Shown here: positions 33,310 to 42,470 of the stretch, one piece after another
How positions within the stretch are numbered: position 1 is the first letter of the stretch
How the letters are laid out: each line of letters begins with the position of its first letter
Assembly: GCA_009809945.1 (NCBI GenBank)
Contig: WTPW01000433.1
Location: 9,496-73,495 of the forward strand
Direction of reading: 5' to 3'
From: Gigaspora margarita
Lineage: Eukaryota > Glomeromycota > Glomeromycetes > Diversisporales > Gigasporaceae
Length of the DNA: 64,000 nucleotides
Translations under genes and position numbers: made by a program
The notes under the pieces: model-generated
Seen by the model: the letters and a program-made list of their open reading frames with translations, nothing else
Database searches by the model: none
Told to the model about the DNA's origin: nothing

Positions 33310-35260
33310 AAAAATTTTATTTTTTTTATTTATTTATTATAAACAATTCTCTAACAAATTGGTTACAATTTGGAATATAATATACAATCCTATAGCAAAT
33401 AACTAATGAAACACTAGTAATAATACAATACTAACAAAGGCAAAAATACCCAATGACCATAATTACTAAAAAAAGAAAAAAATTCAACAAATCGGTAACA
33501 AACCACTAAAGCAACTATAAAGCTACACAAAAATGCCCAAGAAAACTAACAAAGTACCCAAGATAAAATCTACAAGACACCCCAAAACACACCAAAGCAA
33601 CATCAAAATCGGTGACAAGACACCTGAGGCAAACATGAACTCAAACAGAGAGCACTATGAACTCAAACAGAGAGCACCACGAACTTGAACAGAGAACACC
33701 ACGAACTCGAACAGAGAACACCGCAAACTTGAACAGAGAACACTATGAACTCGAACAGAGAGCACCTAAGAAAACTGACAGCAGCACCCAAAACAAAATA
33801 TATGGCAAGAAACTCTAAAATTCATACAAAATCAGCCAACCCAAAGCAAATCTCTGAAACGCACTCGAAGCTATATTGAAATCGGCAATACCAGCAATCA
33901 CAAATTACTCAAAGAACCTAAAAAGAGAAAAACTTAAAGTAGTATTTAGAAATAGGGCACATTAACAAAAATATGATGAAAAAGAAAAAACCAAAAGCGA
34001 TAGTGATGAATAATATACCAAAATAGTTGACATCAACGACGAAGTACCTACTAACAACTTAAAAGATGAAACCCGAAACTGTTGCCCCAAAATGGATGGT
34101 ACCAATGATAAAGAAAGGTTGGACAATGCTAACGACGAAGTACTAATAAAGTTATCTGAGTAGAACAGGAATAAATTAAAAAAAAATATAAATAACAAAA
34201 ATAAATAATAATAAAATATAATATATAATAATAAAAAAGAAGAATTTAAAAAATTAAATTATTAAATAGTTATATATATAAATAAAAAAATGATGAAAAA
34301 ACATAAATATATAAATAAAAAAAAAGATCATGTGAAGATCTAATCTAGATCTATTATGAAAAATAAAAATAATAATTAATAATAAAAAAATAAAAAAATG
34401 TTATAAATTAAAAAAAATTAATATAAATATAAAAAAAATAATAAATTAAACATAAAAAAATTTTAAAATAAATACAAAAAAAAAATAATTAAAAATAATT
34501 AAAAATAATTAAAAAAATTGAAAAAAACCAAAAAAAGTGTTAAAAAAAATTAAAAAAAATCAAAAAAATTAATAAAAATAGTTTAAAAAAAAATAATAAA
34601 AATAAAAAAAAATTAAAAATAAATATAAAAAAAATAATTTTTAAACGTAAAAAAAATTAAAAAAAATTTAAAATAAAAAAAAATTAAAATAAAAAAAATG
34701 AAAAAAAACTGTTAAAAATAAAAATAAATCATAAATAAATGAATAAAAATAATAATTATATAAAAAAAATAAAAATNNNNNNNNNNNNNNNNNNNNNNNN
34801 NNNNNNNNNNNNNNNNNNNNNNNNNNNNNNNNNNNNNNNNNNNNNNNNNNNNNNNNNNNNNNNNNNNNNNNNNNNNNNNNNNNNNNNNNNNNNNNNNNNN
34901 NNNNNNNNNNNNNNNNNNNNNNNNNNNNNNNNNNNNNNNNNACATTTAAAAAAAACTATTAAAAAAAATTACGTAGTTAAAAAATATTAAAAAATAATAA
35001 TTAAAAAAATAAAACGTAATTAAAAAAAATAAAAATTAAAATAATATAAAAAAAAACAAATATAATGCTATATAAAAATTTAAATAATAAAAAAAAATAA
35101 TACGTAATAAAAAAATTTAAATAAAAATTTAAAAATTAAAAAAAAATAAAAAACAATTAAAAAAAAATAAATAGAAATTTAAAACAAATAATTAAAAAAA
35201 AATAAAAAAAATCATTAAAAAAAAAAGTTGAATAAAAATAATATTTGCTTTATTTATTTA
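33310..35260. repeat. A-rich, Lys/Asn-type low-complexity tract with minisatellite and assembly gap
   Basis: From 33310 the strand becomes strongly purine/A-rich. At 33640-33770 there is a minisatellite of about 24 bp (GAACTCGAACAGAGAGCACC, six units). From 34150 to 35260 the sequence is almost only A with T, broken by 165 N bases at 34777-34941. Reading frames across the gap are not genes. The layout (minisatellite plus A-tract) resembles half of the MULE-like element at 9674-11756. Confidence 0.65.
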
Positions 35261-35572
35261 TTTATTTATTGTTTTCTGCATATATATGCAATATGGAGGG
35301 AATAAAAATTCTGGCCTTACTATGAGAATAACCAGAAATTTACTTTTATTCCCACCATTGCTATAGATGCAATCCGTTATCTATCGCTAGTTAATACTGT
35401 ATTTATCAGGTACCTAATATATTTCAAATTAAAAAAAATTTTAAGTAGTAAAAATTAATTTTTTATATTGTAAAGAATAAATTTTTTTGAATATATAAAA
35501 TATATGCATTGTAAACAATGATTTAGAATTATAATATATGTAGATTTAAAAATTATTTTTATTACATATACA

Positions 35573-37060
35573 TGTTTATGCATCACTTTACAATCCATGT
35601 TAATTTTAAATTGACACATCAATTTAAAATGATTTAAAGATTGCAATTTGACATATGTTAAATAACAATTTGTATTTTCACCCCGGATCTGACCCTTCCG
35701 ACCCAGTCATGTGTAATGTAATTCAAACAGAGATCACATAACTTTTGGATTCTTGCACTTTGACCAATGAACGAAAATTGGGTCATGTGATCAGTACAAC
35801 AATAATACCCAATAAAAATTTGGGTTCAAATTAAACTACAAAATAAGTTATCCACAACTGACAATAGTTGCTACATAGTAAAGTCCAAATTCTCTATATA
35901 AATCGATTATCATCGCTTAAGTAAACTTATTTGGAATATCAAAATACATATACATAATATTTTTAGCAAGATCGGAGAACATTTTATTATTTGACTTTTA
36001 ACTTTTACTTTCGACGAAAAAATTAAAATTTTTTAAAAAAATATATTCGATGAACGTAAAAATTAAAAGCTAAATAATAAAAACTTCTCCGATTTGTATA
36101 AAATTTGGTAAAATATGCATTTTGATCTACTGAACATATTTACTTAAGTATTTATAGTCAATTTGCATAGTAAAATTTAGACTTTACTATGTAGTAACTT
36201 GTGATCACTAAAAACCTCTTTTTATTGAACCAGAAATTGGGCCAAGTTCTGTTTTAAATGAACTCAAAATGGCTCAATTTGAACCAAGTCCTAGTTCAAA
36301 CAACCTGAAGTTGTTCAATTTGAACAACTTGGTTTATTTAGCCAGGACTTGATTCAAATTGAGCCACTTTGAGTTCATTTTAACCAGAACTTGGTCCAAT
36401 TTCTGGTTCAATAAAATGAGGTTTTTAGCGATCATAAGTAGTCACTACATAGTAAAATCTAAATTTTACTATGCAAATTGACTATAAACTTAAGTAAATA
36501 TGTTCAGTAGATCAAAATGCATATTCTACCAAATTTTTATACAAATTAGAGAAGTTTTTATTATTTAGCTTTTAATTTTTACATTTATTGAATATATTTT
36601 TTTAAAAAATTTTAATTTTTTCGTCGAAAGTAAAAGTTAAAAGTCAAATAATAAAATTTTTTCCAATCTTGCTAAAAATTTTAATGTATATGTATTTTGA
36701 TCTTCCAAATAAGTTTACTTAAGCGATGATAATCGATTTACATAGTTGAATTTGGACTTTACTATGTAGTGACTATTGTCAGTCATGGATAACTTATTTT
36801 GTAGTTTAATTTGAACCCAAATTTTGATTGGGTATTATTGTTGCATGTATCACGTGACCGAGATTTCGTTCATTGGTTAAAGTGCAAGAGTCCAAAAGTC
36901 ATGTGATCTCTGTTTGTATTACATTACACATGACTGGGTTGGAAGGGTCGGATCTGGGATGGAAATACCAATTGTTATTTGACATATGTCAAATTGCAAT
37001 GTTAAATCAACATGTGTCAATTTAAAATTGACATAAATTGTGAAGTGACACATAACATAC
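35573..37060. repeat. 1.49 kb palindrome made of two smaller palindromes
   Basis: The outer blocks TGCATCACTTTACAATCCAT and ATTGTGAAGTGACACATAAC face each other, followed by CACCCCGGATCTGACCCTTC against GAAGGGTCGGATCTGGGATG and then GTGTAATGTAATTCAAACAG against its mirror. The centre is near 36316-36321 (GTTGTTCAATTTGAACAAC). Each arm contains its own AATAAGCTACC-family palindrome (35868-36201 and 36441-36774), so there are four facing copies of TACATAGTAAAGTC. No gene and no TSD are recognised. Confidence 0.85.
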
Positions 37061-38304
37061 ACACCGAGTACCCAATATATCAAAACTATACGATATATGT
37101 ATGATAGGTCACCAATATGTAGTATTTTATATATTTTTCAATTATAGTAATATGGTACCTGATAGGTACCTGATATATTGGTTTTTGACCTGTGGGTGCA
37201 CTTTACTATATTTTTGAAATACTTCAAAATTTTGTATGATCTATCAAAATTAATCTACAAATCCCATATTACAAGATCAAATTAGATCTTTTGTTTATAA
37301 ATTAGATCTTCTACATTGTTTTTTTTTGTTTCATTTTGGTTTTTTTCCTTTCACTTTGTTTACATTGTTTTTTTAGGTTCATTTTGTTTTTTTATTTATT
37401 TTTCACACTTTACAAAAACACCACCCTTTGCAAGAAAACCAACAACTTTTCAGCACTTTGCAAGAATACCAAGTTGACTTTGCAAGCCAACTCAGTCTTC
37501 TGACACTTTGCAAGAACATCAACAACCATTTCTAAATTTTCAAAAACAATCTTTAGAGAAATGTGGGTACAAGTTTCTGCAAGCTTTCGCAAGTTTTTGC
37601 AAGTTTTGCTTTAGTTTGACATTTGTTTTTTTGTTTTTGTTTTTTTTTTAAAATTTTTTTATTAATTTATTTTATTCTGGCACTTTGTGAGAACACAACT
37701 CTTACTTCCTGGTACTTTGAAGAAAACCAACCCAAACTTTTTCACTATTTTGCAAACATTAACTTGGATTTTAGCAATTTTTGAATTGTTAAAGAAATGG
37801 AGATTTGGGGCTTTCTTTATTTTTTTTATTCAGTTTTTTGTTTTTTTTGTTTGTTTTTTTTTTACTTATTTTTTAATTTTTATTTTATATTCCTGACTTC
37901 TTCAGCACTTTGCAAGAAAACAACCTAACTTTTCTAGCACTTTACAAGAACACCAACTTTAAGAATACCACCAAAATAAAAGAAATAGCTGAAGCAAAAC
38001 AATAGATAAAACAAAGAAGCAAATAATAGCTAACTGGGAGTGAGTAAAAATAAGCATGTAAGACTAGTTTTTTATGAGATTATATGCGACAAAGTGCTAA
38101 AGAATTTTAAATACTGTTTTTTTTTGTTTTTATTTTTGTTTTTTTTTGTTTTTTGTTGGGATCATTTTTTTTGTGTCATTTTTTTCAATTTTTTTTTATA
38201 ATAATATATAATAAAATATGTAATATTGAATAAAAATATATATTTTAATTTAAAATAAATTTAAAATAAATAATGTATAATAATAAATAAAAAATATAAA
38301 ATTT

Positions 38305-39279
38305 GGGGGTGTGGCGACTTAGAGAAGTTGGTAAGTTGTCACCGCCAAGCAGCAGATCTAGGGTTCAAATCCCACTGGCGACGCTTTGGAAAATAGGCCT
38401 GTGTTATAGTAACCATTTCTTCTCATAGTACACCATCTTGAATGGGAGCCGTCAGGCGCACCAAATCCAAGGATCGGAAAGTGAATACCCATTTGAAAGT
38501 CCCGAGTGAGAAAGTAGCAAAGATCTTTGACAGTGCTAACCATAATTAGAATATCAGAAACCAGACCTGGAGAATGGACAACAAGATCCTCAAGAAGGGG
38601 GTCCACCACCCAGGCCGCCGGGTCACACCGGAGGAAAAGGACATGTATTTCAGCAGAATGTACCAAGGCGAGGGAGTCCATTCGGCTCCTAAAGCCGGGC
38701 TGACCGACCCTTCTAGGCTAACTAGTTTGGAAATTTTGGGATACCGAGGAAGGACCGATAGGAAGGCTGTGGTGGGTATCGGGATTGGAGTGAACTTTAC
38801 AAGGGCATAAGTAGGCAATAGTAGGGGTTTAATGGTTAGCTCTAACTCCAAGTGTCAGTATAATGCAGATGCGTAAGTTACCGAAGTGTAGGTAATACCT
38901 GCGTGGGACAGAAACTGCTCTACCAAGTGTTTTACAAGGATAAACTAGTTCTAAGGGGGTTTTGCGATATATCTGAAACTGGCCTTGACTGACTTATATA
39001 ACGGAGGACTGTACCAGTGATACAAGGAGACTTGGTAGAAGGCGCAAGGACCAGAGGGTTTAAATAGACAATGCCAGTATGCGGGTTGCAGGTATGGCAG
39101 CTAGTGTAGAACCCTCAGGTGGCTACTTAAATAGGCAACCAAAAGTTGCAGGTGTGGCTAGTTGTACTCTCATCAATGTAACAAATGCCAGAGTGCCCTT
39201 GGAGGCGCCCGTGGTCTGATTTAATTGAATAAAAGCTTCTTCCCAGAGCGAAAACTTTGACATAAAAAAAAATATATAT
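38305..39279 (+). mobile_element. Long tRNA-derived SINE
   Basis: The head is tRNA-like, with an A box TGGCGACTTAGAGAAGTTGG (38312-38331) and a B box GGTTCAAATCC (38362-38372), the RNA polymerase III promoter of tRNA SINEs. A body of about 880 bp with near-balanced composition follows, ending AACTTTGACATAAAAAAAAA and a short TA run. ATATAAAATTT (38294-38304) and ATATAAAACTT (39280-39290) form an 11-bp TSD with one mismatch. It is unusually long for a SINE. Frames of about 78-107 codons occur on both strands, as expected for sequence of this composition; none resembles a reverse transcriptase. Mobilisation would need a partner LINE. Confidence 0.8.
38312..38372 (+). promoter_or_regulatory. Internal RNA polymerase III promoter (A and B boxes) of the SINE
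   Basis: The A box starts with TGGCGACTTAG and the B box is GGTTCAAATCC, 50 bp apart start to start, a normal spacing for type 2 promoters. The B box matches the TFIIIC consensus GGTTCGANTCC at all but one fixed position. Confidence 0.75.
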
Positions 39280-39570
39280 ATATAAAACTTATATTAAATT
39301 GCAAAACAATGCGAAAACCTATGAAAATGTTTAAAAATTTGCAAAAGTGTGATTATGTAAATATGTATATCATTTATTTATTTTTTTAAAAAATTTTGAA
39401 AATTTTGTGAAATATTGCGAAATATTGTAATAGTATGCAAAATATTGCCTCATGTGAACTAAAGAAAAATAATTAGATATGGGGTTGCATTGTTTTTATT
39501 TGTTCTATGTCACAATATTTCGCAATATATTTTGAAATATTTTGAAATTTATTTTGAAATATTTTGAAAG

Positions 39571-39672
39571 AAATGCATGCCGAAATCTTTCAAAAGATTG
39601 CGATTCTTTTAAAAGTAGCACGTCAATCACAATTCTTTCAAAAGATTTTGGCATGCAATTTTTTTCAAAAGA
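39571..39672. repeat. Short palindrome with GCATGCCGAAATCTTTCAAA arms
   Basis: AAATGCATGCCGAAATCTTT at the left faces AAAGATTTTGGCATGCAATT at the right. Further GAAATATTTTGAAA words belong to the repeat seen at 4840 and 32700. Confidence 0.6.
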
Positions 39673-39787
39673 TTTTGTATATTTATTTTGCTAATAATGA
39701 GCTCTACAACTTTCAATTAATTGACTTGAGCTGTTGATTTAATAAAAATATTACTTATTATTGGAGTGGCACCAGATTTATCATATA

Positions 39788-40480
39788 CAGTCTGAGCTCT
39801 CTATAGTCACACCCATATAGTTCACCCTCTATATAAGTACCTAATATTGTGCAATGGGCTTAAATATAATAAAAACCTCATTATAGTTACAAATCACTTA
39901 TAATAACTATCACCAAAAATTTTAAAATTTTTATCAATTTTATTAATAATAAATTTTGTTATAATTACCAATTTTGACTAAATATGAATTATAAAATCTG
40001 ATTAGCCAATATTCATATTCATGTTTATTTAAAATTTTCTATTAAAAATTCTTAAGGGTTTGATAGCAAATAACTTTTTATGCAGTGGCCTGATTTGGAT
40101 AAGACAACTACCAAAAAGTTTGTCTTGATGAGACAATTCTAATAAGCCTAAGATTTATAAAATCCAATCACAAGTTACTGAGATCATTAGGGATTTTGAT
40201 ACTTTAGATGTTTAAAAATTGATTAAATTTAAATATCTAAGTAAAAAATCCTTAATAATATTAGTATTGTCTTATTGAATCAAACAATCTGGTATTCATG
40301 TTTTCAAATTGGACCACTGGGTAATAAGTTATTTACTTTTAAAATTTTAATAGTATTTTAAATATGCTCAAATATATTATTTGGTCATGTGACAATAAAA
40401 GTATTTTATTTATAGTCACACCTCTATACAATTACCAAAATAGGGCATGACAGGCTTGGTGATTATAGGGAGGTCAAATG
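39788..40480. mobile_element. 693-bp pogo-like non-autonomous element
   Basis: The left end CAGTCTGAGCTCTCTATAGT and the right end ATTATAGGGAGGTCAAATG are inverted and flanked by TA (39786-39787, 40481-40482). The CAGT...ACCTC.CTATAA pattern is typical of pogo/Tigger TIRs. No transposase frame remains. Confidence 0.75.
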
Positions 40481-40734
40481 TAGTTAATATTATAGAAGTT
40501 TTGTCCTAATATAGAAATTGTGCTCATCTTATCTGGATTAGCAATTAATAAATTTATAAATTTTTTTAATTTAAACCAAAACTTGATAATTCTAGCCAAA
40601 ATTATATATGATACTTTAGTTAACATATCTACTTCTTAAATTAGCTAATTTCTGAATACACTCTAAATACAGTATCTATAATATATTGGAATAATGGACA
40701 ACAATTACTATAGCAGTTTTAATACCAAATATAG

Positions 40735-40935
40735 TATTGTTAATATTATATGTACAAAAAAAACATAAGAAGGATCATACTGTTAGGCTACTTAGTAGTA
40801 GATTATTAGTATAGAGGGCAACATAAAATAGGGTTATTAATTATTAATTACTTATGTTATTTTGAGTACAAGGTTTTATTGTATACTTTTAGTTATTTAT
40901 AAAGTTCTAAAAATCTTATTACTATTTATTTATTA
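40735..40935. repeat. Direct repeat partner of 41950-42470
   Basis: Shared words in the same order: GTTAATATTATATGTACAA, CTACTTAGTAGTAGATTATT, AGGGCAACA, TTACTTATGTTATTTTGAGT and ATAAAGTTCTAAAAATCTTA. The second copy is longer because it holds a 153-bp MITE. Confidence 0.55.
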
Positions 40936-41241
40936 AAATTATTGTTATAGATAAAGCTAAAAATGCCTAAAGCTAAAAATTTTCAAAAATTTTTGGGCCT
41001 TTTGTTAGGGTTTTTTTAGAGTTAGTTTTAATAATAAAAGAGTATACATTTACTTTAAAATTTTAAATTTTAAAAAAAGATGCTTAATTTGGAATTTTTG
41101 ATCAAAATTCAAAATTAAGTATCTTTTTCTTAAAATTTAAAATTATTAAACAAATATATACCAATATAATATATTTTTATACCTATAACAAGTTTATTTA
41201 GGGCATGAAAATAGTATTAATTAGTAAATATTTGAAAGTTA

Positions 41242-41557
41242 TACTGTATATTCCTGAAAATAAGCTACCTTTTGTGGCCAAAAATTACACGAAAAATGGG
41301 GTAGCTTATTTTCAGCATATAGACGTTTTTGAAAAAATTGAAAAACGTCTAATAAAAAGTTGTCCAAATGACACCAAATTTTACTATAAGTGTATTTTGA
41401 TGTGCTGAACAAGTTTACTTAATTGAACGTTTGAAGTTTACTTAGTATAAAAAAAAGCTTTATATGTAGCAACTGCTAACGCGTTTTTTGAGATTTTTGA
41501 AAAAAAACAGGGGGGTAGCTTATTTTCGGAGTAGCTTATTTTTGGGAATATACGGTA
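41242..41557. repeat. AATAAGCTACC-family MITE, short copy
   Basis: It starts TACTGTATATTCCTG plus AAAATAAGCTACC and ends GGTAGCTTATTTTCGG and TACGGTA. The interior is shorter than in the other copies. The 67-codon frame at 41205-41408 is just the repeat read through. Confidence 0.7.
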
Positions 41558-41676
41558 TATTTTTCATAATGTATTAATAAAATTATTACTGTATAATAGT
41601 ACACATATACCCAAAAACTCCTATTCTAGATAGTAGACCAATATTACTGGTAGTACACCCAACTAATTACTAATAA

Positions 41677-41837
41677 GAGCACTAACATTTATTACCTAAT
41701 ATCTATTTACTATGGAGGCTTACCTCCACCCAGGAAATATATTTAGCTAAATTTGATTGGCTATAATTTTTTTATATGAGGTAAGATTTTGTTTAACCTC
41801 CACCTTCTAAAATATTACCTAATAAATATCAGTACTC
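41677..41837. mobile_element. Harbinger-like MITE, GAGCACTAACATTTATTA family, copy 1
   Basis: The ends GAGCACTAACATTTATTACC and AATAAATATCAGTACTC are inverted, with TAA on both sides (41674-41676, 41838-41840). A 3-bp TAA/TTA target is typical of PIF/Harbinger. Length 161 bp, interior GGCTTACCTCCACCCAGG. Confidence 0.72.
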
Positions 41838-41889
41838 TAAAATAGTTACTAGAACACAGTTCTAATTTATCAAAGCATCACCAGTATAA

Positions 41890-41956
41890 TTTGAACCCTA
41901 GATCTGCTGCTTAGAGTGACAACTTAACAACTTTCCTAAGTCACTACACCCCTGAC
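41890..41956 (-). mobile_element. SINE head fragment, antisense
   Basis: The complement of this stretch matches the first 70 bases of the SINE at 38305 (GGGTGTAGTGACTTAGGAAA; GCAGCAGATCTAGGGTTCAA). Only the tRNA-like head is present. That is odd, because SINE and LINE copies are usually truncated at the 5' end. Confidence 0.75.
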
Positions 41957-42470
41957 AGAATATTATTAATATCATATATACAAGAAATACAAAAGAAAAT
42001 TGCTCTACTATACTACTTAGTAGATTGTTAGTTTATTTAGTAAATTTGAAAAAAGGGCAACAAAAAAATCATTTTATAAATTTAGATGCTAATATTTATT
42101 AAGCAATATTTTAGGAGTGGGGTCAAGCAAAATCTTACTTTTTAATTAAATTTGATTGGCTAAAATTATATATATAAATCTTACCTGGGGGTAAGCCTCT
42201 ATGGTAAATGGATATTAGATAATAAATGTCAGTGCCTTTACTGATTGCTTATGTTTTTTTAAGTACAAGACCTATATAATATAATTTTAATTACTATAAA
42301 AAATATATACAAGATCTCTATATATTAAACCCACTTTTATTTTTTTTATTTATTTTCTTTTTTTTACTAATTAATATTTTTAGTAGAATATGATAGTTCT
42401 GGTTTGTATATGACCTTTTTACAGTACTTATAAAGTACTAAAATCTTATCTATTAAAATTATTACTTGTC
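41950..42470. repeat. Direct repeat partner of 40735-40935, with MITE inserted
   Basis: It carries AATATTATTAATATCATATA, ACTACTTAGTAGATTGTTAG, AGGGCAACAAAAAAATC and, after the MITE at 42085-42237, TTGCTTATGTTTTTTTAAGT and TAAAGTACTAAAATCTTA. Confidence 0.55.
42085..42237. mobile_element. Harbinger-like MITE, copy 2, inverted
   Basis: It starts GATGCTAATATTTATTAAGC and ends AATAAATGTCAGTGCCT, flanked by TTA (42082-42084, 42238-42240). It is the inverted sister of 41677-41837 and shares TTTGATTGGCTA and GGTAAGCCTC. It interrupts the direct repeat, so it arrived after that repeat was duplicated. Confidence 0.72.

Larger units (their letters stand above)
37200..39480. repeat. Minisatellite-bearing repeat, copy B
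   Basis: It matches copy A (5560-7958) in order: AGATCTTTTGTTTAT, a T-rich tract, the CACTTTGCAAGAAAACC array (37390-37970), an AT-rich stretch, and finally words such as GCAAAACAATGCGAAAACCT. A SINE of about 975 bp (38305-39279) sits in it. The equivalent place in copy A (near 7640) is uninterrupted. Confidence 0.6.

Noticed and set aside
34712-34990. Frames spanning the second N gap
   Set aside because: Most of their length is N, and the rest is an A/T tract.
38358-38851. Frames of 78-107 codons in the SINE
   Set aside because: Frames of similar length occur on both strands because the region has few stops at this composition; no reverse transcriptase or other motif is visible.
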